Source of the DNA: Planctomycetota bacterium
GTDB lineage: Bacteria > Planctomycetota > Phycisphaerae > Phycisphaerales > UBA1924
Length of the DNA: 64,000 bases
Assembly: GCA_039819165.1 (NCBI GenBank)
Contig: JBCBSM010000001.1
Coordinates: forward strand, 124,001 to 188,000
Reading direction: 5' to 3'
Position 1 is the first letter of the stretch. Each line of letters begins with the position of its first letter. Shown piece by piece: positions 18,459-27,933 of this stretch. The translations under genes and the position numbers were made by a program. The notes beneath the pieces are model-generated. The model did no database searches. It saw nothing but the letters and a program-made list of their open reading frames with translations, and was not told where the DNA came from.

Positions 18459-19664
18459 ATGGCCGACCGTCTGTACCTGGATAACGCCGCCACGAGCTTC
18501 CCCAAGCCGCCGCGGGTCACCGAGGCGATGGTCCGATACGCCGCCGAGATTGGCGCCTCGCCCGGCCGTGGGGGCTACCGCGAGGCACAGCAGGGGTCGG
18601 CCATCCTGGTCCAGTGCCGCGCCGCGATCGCGCGGCTCATCCACGCCGGCGACCCGGACCAGATCGCCTTCGCGCTCAACACCAGCGACGCACTCAACCT
18701 GGCGATCAAGGGCCTCGTGCTGCACCGGCGCCGCCTCGATCCCGACGCCCGCATCCACCTGGTCACCACGGCCATGGACCACAACAGCGTGCTGCGGCCC
18801 TTCAACGCGCTCGCGGCGTTCGCGCCGGGCCAGATTCGCTGGACCTGCGTGCCCGTCGACGCCGACGGCGTGGCCTCGCCGCACGACATCGCCGCGGCCA
18901 TGACCTCCGACACGCTGCTCGTCGCCGTGGTGCACGCCAGCAACGCGACCGGGTCCATCCAGCCCATCGCGGGCATCGGCCGGCTCTGCCGAGCCGCGGG
19001 CGTTCCGCTGCTGGTCGATGCCGCCCAGTCGCTGGGCCACCTGCCCGTCGACGTCGAGCAGGATGCCATCGACCTCCTCGCCTTCCCGGGCCACAAGGGC
19101 CTGCTCGGCCCGCTGGGCACCGGCGGGCTGTGGATCCACCCGGGCCTGGAGGAACGCATCGATCCCCTCCGCGAGGGCGGCACCGGCACCATCAGCGAGA
19201 GCGACGTGCACCCCACGGCGATGCCCGCCAAGTTCGAGCCCGGCTCGCACAACACCATCGGCATCGCCGGCCTGCTCGAGGGTGTCCGCTGGCTGCTCGA
19301 TCGCGGGGTCGACGACGTCCGCAACCACGAGATCGCACTCATCGAGCGCATGATCGCGGGCCTGCGCGATCTGCCCGGCGTCCGGCTGCTCGGCCCCGCC
19401 GATCCAGCCCGCCGCGTCGGCGTCTTCGCGCTGATCTTCGAGGGCCAGGACCCGCACGCGGTGGCCGACCGCCTGGAGCGTGAATTCGGCCTGCTCGTCC
19501 GCGCCGGCATCCACTGCGCGCCACGGGCCCACGGCGCGATGGGCACTCTCGACGACGGCGGCGCCGTCCGGCTCAGCATCGGTCAGTTCACCACCGAGGC
19601 CGACGTCGACCGCGCCCTTGCGGCGATCGCCGCGATCGCGGCCGACCACCTGGCGCCCGCCTGA
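18459..19664 (+). CDS. Class V aminotransferase, cysteine desulfurase-like
   Basis: A 401-residue PLP enzyme. YLDNAATSFPKPP opens the fold. H of TTAMDHNSVLRP and D of LLVDAAQSLGHLP are cofactor-contacting residues. The PLP lysine is in AFPGHKGLLGPLGTGG. The conserved cysteine is in AGIHCAPRAHGAMGTL, the pattern of the EF2568-type cysteine desulfurase subgroup. It probably removes sulfur from cysteine, but partner scaffolds (suf/isc) are absent nearby. No Shine-Dalgarno precedes the ATG, consistent with a leaderless mRNA. Confidence 0.85.
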   Translation: MADRLYLDNAATSFPKPPRVTEAMVRYAAEIGASPGRGGYREAQQGSAILVQCRAAIARLIHAGDPDQIAFALNTSDALNLAIKGLVLHRRRLDPDARIHLVTTAMDHNSVLRPFNALAAFAPGQIRWTCVPVDADGVASPHDIAAAMTSDTLLVAVVHASNATGSIQPIAGIGRLCRAAGVPLLVDAAQSLGHLPVDVEQDAIDLLAFPGHKGLLGPLGTGGLWIHPGLEERIDPLREGGTGTISESDVHPTAMPAKFEPGSHNTIGIAGLLEGVRWLLDRGVDDVRNHEIALIERMIAGLRDLPGVRLLGPADPARRVGVFALIFEGQDPHAVADRLEREFGLLVRAGIHCAPRAHGAMGTLDDGGAVRLSIGQFTTEADVDRALAAIAAIAADHLAPA

Positions 19665-19681
19665 CGCCGGGTCGACGGCAA

Positions 19682-19755
19682 CCCGGGCGGCTGGATTCGA
19701 ACCAGCGACCTGCGGATTAGAAGTCCGCTGCTCTATCCAACTGAGCTACGCCCGG
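19682..19755 (-). tRNA. tRNA-Arg(TCT)
   Basis: The minus strand folds as a full cloverleaf. The acceptor CCGGGCG pairs with CGCCCGG. The D arm is GCTC..GAGC, the anticodon stem GCGGA/TCCGC has loop CTTCTAA (anticodon TCT), and the T arm is GCTGG-TTCGAAT-CCAGC. CCA is not encoded. The first pair is C1-G72 rather than the usual G1-C72. Confidence 0.95.
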
Positions 19756-19956
19756 AGCGATCGACCCCGCGCGGCGGACCGCACGGGCCCGCGTACGCGA
19801 GGGATCGCGAGCCGGGGATGTTAGGGCTCGGGCCCCGGCATCGATCCCGTGGCCGCCGCCGGTCGATCGGCAGATCGTGCGCGAAACTTGGAGCCGGCGT
19901 CCCATCCCGGCCGATGGCCCTCCGTGCGGCGCATGGAGTGCGCCCGGGAGGTCAGG

Positions 19957-20418
19957 ATGACCCAGCCAGCCCGCACCCTGCTCAAGGAGCGCGTGCTGCC
20001 CGCCGTCGAGCGGCAAGCGGATCTCTACGACAGGCTGGCGGCCTTCGGTCCACGCCAGGACGCCCTCATCGCGACCGGCGACGGCGAGGGCCTGCTCCGG
20101 CTGCTCGGCGAGCGGCAGGAGGTGGTCGACGAGCTCGTCCGCGTGCACGAGGGCATCGCCGACGTCCGCGAGCAGTGGGACCGCTTCGTCGAGGGGCTGC
20201 CCGAGGACGAGCGGGCCGAACTCGCGAGGCGGCTCGATGAGCTCAAGGCCATCGCCGGCCGCGTCGACGCGCAGGACAGCCGCTCGGGAGCCGATCTGCG
20301 GGCCGCCAGCGAACGCGTGAGCGGCGAGGTGGGCCAGCTCAACCGCTCGCGGGGCGCCATGCGGGCCTACGCCGCCGCGCCCGCCGCCGCGCCACGCCAC
20401 CAGGATCGCCAGGCGTGA
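19957..20418 (+). CDS. flgN: FlgN-like flagellar chaperone
   Basis: 153 residues, all helical and charged. It fits the FlgN family: an N-terminal helix LLKERVLPAVERQADLYDRLAAFGPRQDALI, then LLRLLGERQEVVDELVRVHEGI. FlgN binds the hook-filament junction proteins FlgK and FlgL before export. The ATG at 19957 follows GGGAGGT. Longer in-frame starts upstream would add unconserved sequence. It is the first gene of the flagellar locus. Its stop overlaps the kinase start (GTGA), so translation is probably coupled. The call rests on fold pattern and position, since FlgN sequence is poorly conserved. Confidence 0.7.
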   Translation: MTQPARTLLKERVLPAVERQADLYDRLAAFGPRQDALIATGDGEGLLRLLGERQEVVDELVRVHEGIADVREQWDRFVEGLPEDERAELARRLDELKAIAGRVDAQDSRSGADLRAASERVSGEVGQLNRSRGAMRAYAAAPAAAPRHQDRQA

Positions 20419-21379
20419 GCGTGTCGGCGGCAGCGGAGGTCGTCCCGGCGGAGCCCATCCAGGTGGATGCGCCGGCCGCGGTCTCGCCCGAGGAACTGGC
20501 CGCGCTCATGACCGCGTTCAACGACGCGGCCAGCCAGCTCCAGCATACCCAGGTTGCTCTGCGGAGCGAGGTCGGCCGGCTCAAGGCCGAACTCAGGGAT
20601 GCAAACGTTCGCCTGGAGCGATCCCGCCGGCTCGCGGCGCTCGGCGAGATGGCCGCCGGCATCGCCCATGAGGTCCGCAACCCACTGGCGGCCATCGCCC
20701 TGCACGCCGAGATGCTCCGCGCCGACCTCGAGGGGTCGGGCGACCCCCTCGCCGAACAGACCGAGACCGCCGACAAGATCCTCCGCGCCGCCCGGGAGCT
20801 GGATGGCGTGGTCGGCGACGTCCTCCGCTTCGCGCGGGAGCTGTCGCCGGGCATCGACGACGCCGATCCCGCCGAGCCCGTGCACCGCGCCGCCTCGACC
20901 TGCCGCATCCTGGCCGAGCCCGCGGGTGTCGAGCTCGAGGTGCGCAGCTCCGCGGGCGAGGATGCGAGCGTCCGCATCGATGCCGGCCTCATCGCCCAGG
21001 CGCTGATCAACCTCGTCCGCAACGCGATCGAGGCCATCGCGGACCACGGCCAGCCCGATTCCGCGGGCGATCGCCGCGTCACGCTCCGGGTCGCCATGGG
21101 CACCGATGCCGCCCTCGGCCGCGTCGTGTCCTACGCGGTCGAAGACACCGGTCCGGGCGTAGCCGCCGAGACGCTCGAACGCATGTTCAATCCGTTCTAC
21201 ACCACGCGTCAGGCGGGCTGCGGCCTGGGCCTGGCGATGGTGCAGCGCATCGCCGACGCCCACGGGGGGCGGGTCGATGCGGCCTCGCCCGATGCGGGCG
21301 GGGCGGTCTTTACGCTGACCGTGCCGGCCGAACCGCCGCGGGACGCACAGCACGCCGAAGCCAGCGGAGGGCTCGACCC

Positions 21380-21383
<4 letters not shown>
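20415..21383 (+). CDS. Cytoplasmic sensor histidine kinase (FlrB/FleS-like)
   Basis: 322 residues with no membrane segment. A coiled-coil region (about 25-75) leads into the HisKA H-box AAGIAHEVRNPLAAIALH, with the phosphorylated His at residue 85. The HATPase domain has an N-box (ALINLVRNAIEAI), G1 (VEDTGPGV) and G2 (GCGLGLAMVQRIADAHGG). Its architecture and position match the flagellar kinases FlrB/FleS/AtoS-like, which phosphorylate the NtrC-type regulator encoded next. It starts with GTG overlapping the flgN stop and overlaps the regulator start in the same way. Confidence 0.85.
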
Positions 21384-22945
<1,562 letters not shown>

Positions 22946-22971
22946 CGGCCCCGCCGGGCTCCCCGCCCGAG

Positions 22972-22987
22972 TGGCCCGCGTTTTGCG
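22972..22987 (+). promoter_or_regulatory. Sigma-54-type promoter before flgB
   Basis: TGGCCCGCGTTTTGCG matches the -24/-12 consensus TGGCACG-N4-TTGC, with the invariant GG and GC separated by exactly ten bases. It follows directly after the gene for a sigma-54 activator. Initiation about 12 bases downstream of GC would leave a leader of only a few bases before the flgB ATG at 23001. Confidence 0.5.
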
Positions 22988-23000
22988 ATGGGCTCCCGCG

Positions 23001-23438
23001 ATGCTCCAGCAGACGCTCCAATCCGGTGCCCTGCCCGCCCTGGAGACGGTGATCCGATTCGCCGGCCAGCGGCAGCGCCTGCTCGCGCACAACGTCGCCA
23101 ACATGACCACGCCCAACTACCAGATGCGGGACGTCTCGCCGTTCCGATTCCAGGAAGCCCTGGGCGAGGCCATCGATCGCCGGCGGGCCCGCAACGGCGG
23201 CACCCACGGCCCGCTGCCGTTCAAGGGCAATCGCGAGGTCCGGCCCGAGGGCGGCGGCATCCGCCTGCACCCGACGACCGATCGCGGCGGCGTCCTGCTG
23301 CACGACCGCAACAATCGCGACGTCGAGCGGCTCATGCAGGCCATGACCGAGAACTACTCGGTGTACCGCGTCGCGTCGGACCTGCTCCGCAGCCGCATGG
23401 GCGTGCTGAACGCGGCCGTCAGCGAGCGGGTGGGCTAG
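23001..23438 (+). CDS. flgB: Flagellar proximal rod protein FlgB
   Basis: 145 residues. FlgB is the rod subunit next to the MS ring, exported through the type III apparatus. The N-terminal helix pattern LETVIRFAGQRQRLLAHNVANMTTPNYQMRD is the rod-family signature (N-V-A-N-x-x-T-P-x-Y). The C-terminal helix LMQAMTENYSVYRVASDLLRSRMGVLNAAVSE matches too. The ATG at 23001 aligns with FlgB starts. Followed by flgC at 12 bp. Confidence 0.93.
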   Translation: MLQQTLQSGALPALETVIRFAGQRQRLLAHNVANMTTPNYQMRDVSPFRFQEALGEAIDRRRARNGGTHGPLPFKGNREVRPEGGGIRLHPTTDRGGVLLHDRNNRDVERLMQAMTENYSVYRVASDLLRSRMGVLNAAVSERVG

Positions 23439-23450
23439 GGGGCGTAGAGG

Positions 23451-23867
23451 ATGTACGGCTCGCTCGATATCTCCACCAGCGGCATGATCGCCCAGCGGAT
23501 CCGACTGACCGCGTCGGCGGCCAACGTCGCCAACTCGCACGTCATCGAGGACGCCGACGGCAACTATGCGCCCTATCTCCGACGCGAGGTCGTGCTCGCC
23601 GCGGGCGATCCGTCGTCGCACACCCGGGATGGCCGCTCGGGGGGCGTCCACGTCCGAGAGATCTACCAGAACGAGTCGGCCCTGCGAGCCCGCTACATGC
23701 CCAGCAGCCCGCACGCCGACGCCAACGGCTACGTCATGGTGCCCGACATCAGCAGCGTGGCCGAGCAGGTCGACGCGCTCGAGGCGTCCCGCGCCTACGA
23801 GGCCAACGTGGCGGCGGCCGAGGTCAGCAAGGCGATGGTGGCCCAGGCCCTCAGGCTCATCGCGTAG
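23451..23867 (+). CDS. flgC: Flagellar proximal rod protein FlgC
   Basis: 138 residues, the second proximal rod subunit. It begins with SLDISTSGMIAQRIRLTASAANVANSHVIE, the FlgC-type start. The middle contains VHVREIYQNESALRARYMPSSPHADANGYVMVPD. The C-terminal coil is ALEASRAYEANVAAAEVSKAMVAQALRLI. All are standard family features, and the length is normal. It stands between flgB and fliE, as in most flagellar operons. Confidence 0.96.
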   Translation: MYGSLDISTSGMIAQRIRLTASAANVANSHVIEDADGNYAPYLRREVVLAAGDPSSHTRDGRSGGVHVREIYQNESALRARYMPSSPHADANGYVMVPDISSVAEQVDALEASRAYEANVAAAEVSKAMVAQALRLIA

Positions 23868-23892
23868 GACGGAGCGCTAGCGTGCAAGCGAT

Positions 23893-24210
23893 ATGGAGCA
23901 GGCGAGCATGAGCGATCCCATCGGGCTGATCGGAGCATCGGGCGCCTCCCCGGATAACCGCGCCGACCGCGCGTCGGATCGGGGCGACGGCGCCGCGTTC
24001 CGCGATGCGCTCTTCGGCCAGCTCCGCGAGGCCTCACAGATGCAGCAGGACGCCGACCGAGCGATCGAGGACCTCCAGACCGGCGAACGGCAGGACCTCG
24101 AGGGCGTGCTGCTGGCCACCCAGAAGGCCGACGCCGCCTTCCGCCTCCTCCAGCAGATGCGCAACAAGGTGATGGAGGCCTACCAGGAGATCCAGCAGCT
24201 CCGCGTCTGA
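23893..24210 (+). CDS. fliE: MS ring-rod junction protein FliE
   Basis: 105 residues. FliE links the MS ring to the rod and is an early export substrate. The C-terminal two thirds is recognisable: AAFRDALFGQLREASQMQQDADRAIEDLQTGERQDLEGVLLATQKADAAFRLLQQMRNKVMEAYQEIQ. The first 30 residues are polar and variable. The start may be ATG 23893 or ATG 23908. Confidence 0.92.
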   Translation: MEQASMSDPIGLIGASGASPDNRADRASDRGDGAAFRDALFGQLREASQMQQDADRAIEDLQTGERQDLEGVLLATQKADAAFRLLQQMRNKVMEAYQEIQQLRV

Positions 24211-24377
24211 CCTCGCGCCCCCTGCCAATCTGGTAACCCGGGCAGCGCACGAAGTGCGCCCATGATCGGTTTCCTGCGCCCTCTCAAGACTTGAGGCCGT
24301 CCGTGCCGATCGACCCGGCACGCCAGGGGCGGATGCCCCGCGCGGGTAGCGCGTGGAACGCGCGAGGGAGCCGGGGC

Positions 24378-26081
24378 GTGGAGAACGCCGCACAGCAACA
24401 GGCCAAGGAGCGGCTCTCGGGGCTGCTCCAGCATCTGCAGCGGCTGGGGCCGACCGAGAAGCTGCTGATCGGCAGCCTTGCCGTCATACTGATGCTGGCG
24501 CTCTTCCTGGTCGCCCAGTACGCCGGCCAGCCCAGCCAGGTCGTCGCCATGACCATCTCCGACGCGGGCAACCGCGCGGCCGCGCTGACCTTCCTGCGAG
24601 GCAGCGGGATTCCCGCGACCTCCAGCGACACCGGCGAGGTCTTCGTGCCCGATGGCCAGGCCGTCATCGCCCGCGCGATGCTCCAGGAAAACCAGGTCGT
24701 GCCCATGGAGTCGATGTGGCTCGTCGACGAGCTGCGCGAGGGCCAGAACTGGATGAACTCCCGGCAGGACAACCACCAGCAGTCGGTGGCGGCTCGCGCC
24801 AAGATGCTCTCCATGGATCTCTCGCGCTGGCGGGCCCTCCGCTCGGCGGCCGTCCACCTCGACGTGCCCGAGCCCGGCGGGCTGGGCCGCACCCACCGCG
24901 ACCCCAGGGCCTCGGTCATGGTGCACTCGCAGAACGGCGAGCTGTCGCCCGAGACCGTCGACGCCATCGCCGCGACGATCGTCGGCTCGGTGGCGGGCAT
25001 GCGGCCCGAGCACGTGGCCATCGTCGATGGGGCGACGGGCATGGCCTATCACGCGCGGGACGCCCGCGTCCGCGACTCCCGCTTCGCCCTCGAGCAGCGC
25101 AGCCAGTACGAGGGCATCCTCGAGGACAAGATCCGCGAGCTGCTCCGCGACATCCCCGGGCTCTCGCTCAGCGTGCTCGCCCGGCTCGACAACGCCCGGC
25201 GGACGCAGCAGTCCGAGACCTTTGAGAAGCCCGTCACCGGCATCGTCAGCGAGTTCCGCAAGGAGACCAGCCAGGAGAACACCAGCCGCGGCGGCGTCGG
25301 CGGCACCCGATCCAACGAGGCGATGTCGATCTCCCAGGGTTCCGCGGCCGGAACCTCGCTCACCGAGAGCGAGGAGAAGAGCGACTTCGAGGCCCGCTTC
25401 GGCAAGACCGTCGAGCAGTCCGAGGATCCCGGCGGCGATGTCGAGAGCGTCTCGGTCATGCTCGGCGTGCCTCGCTCCTACGTGCGCCGCCTGCTCGAGC
25501 TTGAGCAGCTCCCACCCGCCGAGGGCGAGGAGCCCGCGCAGCCCAGCCCCCAGCAGATCAGCCAGCGTTTCGGCCAGGTCAGCGAGGACCTGGAGGCGAC
25601 CATCCAGAAGGCCCTTGCGGTCATCGTGACCAACGAGGCCACCGGCGTGGCGGTCACCGTCTCGATGCTCAACGACGCGGGCGGCACCGCCCTAGGTGGC
25701 GCGGCGTTCGGCGCCTCCGGCCCGCTGGGCGGCGCCGGAGGCGGCGGCCTGGGCCTGGGCGGCGGGCTGATCGACAAGGCCGTGCTGGGCGTGCTCGCCG
25801 TCGTCTCCGTGGGCATGATGCTGATGCTCGTCCGCCGCGCCACCAAGAAGGCCGAGCTGCCCACGCCCGAGGAGCTCGTCGGCGTGCCGCCCGCGCTGCA
25901 GGGCGACGGCGACCTCTTCGGCGAGGCCGAGGAGGGCGAGATCGCGCTGGCCGGCATCGAGCTCGAGGACGAGAAGGTGCACGCCAGCAAGATGCTCGAG
26001 CAGGTCGGCGACCTGATCGAGAGTTCCCCCGAGATGGCCGCCGGCCTGCTCGGCAACTGGATCCGCGCCGACGACGACTAG
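24378..26081 (+). CDS. fliF: Flagellar MS-ring protein FliF
   Basis: 567 residues, forming the membrane-embedded MS ring that templates the basal body. An N-terminal helix is at about 30-50. The secretin-like ring-building domains include AALTFLRGSGIPATSSDTGEVFVPDGQAVIARAML and DNHQQSVAARAKMLSMDLSRW. A periplasmic loop rich in Ser/Gly leads to a second helix (AVLGVLAVVSVGMMLMLV). The cytoplasmic tail AAGLLGNWI binds FliG. GTG 24378 preceded by GAGGGAG (24364-24370) is the likely start. The ring-building core is divergent compared with E. coli. Confidence 0.93.
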   Translation: MENAAQQQAKERLSGLLQHLQRLGPTEKLLIGSLAVILMLALFLVAQYAGQPSQVVAMTISDAGNRAAALTFLRGSGIPATSSDTGEVFVPDGQAVIARAMLQENQVVPMESMWLVDELREGQNWMNSRQDNHQQSVAARAKMLSMDLSRWRALRSAAVHLDVPEPGGLGRTHRDPRASVMVHSQNGELSPETVDAIAATIVGSVAGMRPEHVAIVDGATGMAYHARDARVRDSRFALEQRSQYEGILEDKIRELLRDIPGLSLSVLARLDNARRTQQSETFEKPVTGIVSEFRKETSQENTSRGGVGGTRSNEAMSISQGSAAGTSLTESEEKSDFEARFGKTVEQSEDPGGDVESVSVMLGVPRSYVRRLLELEQLPPAEGEEPAQPSPQQISQRFGQVSEDLEATIQKALAVIVTNEATGVAVTVSMLNDAGGTALGGAAFGASGPLGGAGGGGLGLGGGLIDKAVLGVLAVVSVGMMLMLVRRATKKAELPTPEELVGVPPALQGDGDLFGEAEEGEIALAGIELEDEKVHASKMLEQVGDLIESSPEMAAGLLGNWIRADDD

Positions 26082-26120
26082 CCCGCCCGACCCTCTGCCC
26101 GACCCAGGAGCCGCGACGCC

Positions 26121-27158
26121 GTGCCGCGACACCCCAACGAGAAGCTCCCGACCAGCCCCATCGACCTCGATGGCGTGACCAAGGCGGCCATCCTGCTGCT
26201 CGCGGTGGGCAGCAGCCGGGCGGCGGGGGTGCTCAAGGCGATGCTGCCCGAGACCGTGGCCGAGGTCTCGCGAGAGCTGGCGAGCCTCGGGCCCGTGCCC
26301 AGCGCCCTGCAGGAGGCGGTCGTCAAGGAGTTCTATGAGGCCACCATGGCCAGCGAGTTCGCCGGCGAGGGTGGCCTCGACTTCGCCAAGGAGTTGCTGA
26401 TGGGCGCCCTCGACCCCGAGGAAGCCCAGAAGGTGCTGCACCAGATCCAGACCCAGGTGCAGAAGACGCCCTTCAGCTTCTTGCAGCGGGCCGAGAGCGA
26501 GAACCTGCTCACCTTCATCCAGGACGAGCACCCGCAGACGATCGCCCTCATCCTCTGCCATTTGAGCCACAACAAGGCGGCCGAGATCCTCGTCGGCCTG
26601 CCCATGCAGAAGCAGATCGAGGTCATCAAGCGCATCGCCAACATGGAGCAGACCAATCCCGAGGTCATCCGCGAGGTCGAGAAGGGCCTCGAGAGCCGCC
26701 TGAGCAACATGCTCATGCAGAGCATGGAGAAGTCCGGCGGCGTGCCCACCGTCGCGGAGATGCTCAACCTCGCCGACCGCTCCACCGAAAAGGCGATCAT
26801 GGAGGGCCTCGAGGCCGAGGACCCCGACCTGGTCGAGCAGATCCGCCGGCTGATGTTCGTCTTCGAGGACATCATGCTCGTCAATGACAAGGGCATCCAG
26901 GCCGTGCTCAAGGAGGTCGACAACGACGAGCTGACCCTCGCGCTCAAGACGGCCACCGACGAGCTGCAGGAGAAGATCTTCAGCAACATGTCCGCCCGCG
27001 CCGCCGAGCTCATCAAGGAGGACATGGAATTCATGGGTCCGGTGCGGATCAGCGATGTCGAAGCCGCCCAGCAGCGGATCGTCGATATCGTCCGCCGCCT
27101 CGAGGAGGCCGGCGACGTGATGATCCAGGGCCGTGGCGACACCGAGCTGGTGGTCTGA
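26121..27158 (+). CDS. fliG: Flagellar motor switch protein FliG
   Basis: 345 residues. The torque-generating rotor protein that binds FliF through its N-terminal domain and faces MotA through its C-terminal domain. Visible blocks are KAAILLLAVGSSRAAGVLKAMLP (N domain) and FIQDEHPQTIALILCHLSHNKAAEIL (the EHPQ motif of the middle domain). GGVPTVAEMLNLADRSTEKAIMEGLEAEDPDL and the LFVFED-type helix (RLMFVFEDIMLVND) follow. The C-terminal charged helix NMSARAAELIKEDMEFMGPV completes it. The GTG start agrees with family length. Confidence 0.97.
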   Translation: MPRHPNEKLPTSPIDLDGVTKAAILLLAVGSSRAAGVLKAMLPETVAEVSRELASLGPVPSALQEAVVKEFYEATMASEFAGEGGLDFAKELLMGALDPEEAQKVLHQIQTQVQKTPFSFLQRAESENLLTFIQDEHPQTIALILCHLSHNKAAEILVGLPMQKQIEVIKRIANMEQTNPEVIREVEKGLESRLSNMLMQSMEKSGGVPTVAEMLNLADRSTEKAIMEGLEAEDPDLVEQIRRLMFVFEDIMLVNDKGIQAVLKEVDNDELTLALKTATDELQEKIFSNMSARAAELIKEDMEFMGPVRISDVEAAQQRIVDIVRRLEEAGDVMIQGRGDTELVV

Positions 27159-27171
27159 TGCGGGGCGCGGC

Positions 27172-27933
27172 ATGGCGGTGATTCCGCGAGCCGATGCGGA
27201 GGCCCTCGCCCGCGACGCGATCGTGCTCGACCTGGGCGATCTCTCCCGCCAGGGCGAGGCGCTGCTCGCCCGCGCGCAGGCCGCCGCGACCCAGATCATC
27301 ACCGACGCCCGCGCCGAACGCGATCGCCTGATCGAGGGCGCCGCCGAGCGCGGCCACCGAGAGGGCGACGCCCGCGGATACGCCGAGGGCCTCGCGCGGG
27401 GCCGCGAGGAGGGCAGCGCCGCGGCGGTCGCGGAGATGCGCGAGCAGGTCGACGCGTTCACCGAGGCGTGGACGCGGGCCCTCGAGGGCTTCGAGTCGCT
27501 GCGGCGGGCCATCCTGGGCGAGGCGCGGCGGGACGTGCTCCGCTTCGCGGCGCTCATGGGCGAGCGGGTCGCCAAGCGTCAGGTCGAGCTCGATCCCGAT
27601 CTCGCCGCCGCCCAGCTCGACGCGGCGCTCGAACTCGTCATGCGCCCGTCGCGGGTCCGCGTGCGGGTGTCGCCGGACGGGTCCGCCGCGCTGCAGCGGG
27701 CGCTGCCCGCGCTGGCGGCGCGCCTCGACGCCTCCACCGACGTCGACGTCGTGGTCGACGAAGCGCTGTCGCCGGGCTCGGTGCTGGTCGAGGCCGACGC
27801 AACCCGCATCGACGCCACCATCGAGACGCAGGTGCAGCGGATCGTCGACGCGCTGCTGCCGGCGCGCGCGTCCGATGGCGGTGATGGCGCCGCGGACGAA
27901 TCGGAGCCGCCGCGGGAGTCGGATGCTCCATGA
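27172..27933 (+). CDS. fliH: Flagellar export apparatus stator FliH
   Basis: 253 residues. FliH is the peripheral stalk that regulates and docks the FliI ATPase. A coiled coil of charged Ala-rich helices (GEALLARAQAAATQIITDARAERDRLIEGAAERGHREGDARGYAEG) contains the GxxxG-like repeats typical of FliH. The C-terminal V-type-ATPase-E-like domain contains ARRDVLRFAALMGERVAKRQVELDP and DEALSPGSVLVEADATRIDATIETQVQRI. Start at ATG 27172 (MAVIPRAD). It overlaps the fliI start by four bases. Confidence 0.9.
   Translation: MAVIPRADAEALARDAIVLDLGDLSRQGEALLARAQAAATQIITDARAERDRLIEGAAERGHREGDARGYAEGLARGREEGSAAAVAEMREQVDAFTEAWTRALEGFESLRRAILGEARRDVLRFAALMGERVAKRQVELDPDLAAAQLDAALELVMRPSRVRVRVSPDGSAALQRALPALAARLDASTDVDVVVDEALSPGSVLVEADATRIDATIETQVQRIVDALLPARASDGGDGAADESEPPRESDAP

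Noticed and set aside
19849-19956. Extended start for flgN
   Set aside because: The upstream codons are basic and unconserved; ATG 19957 has a Shine-Dalgarno and fits FlgN length.
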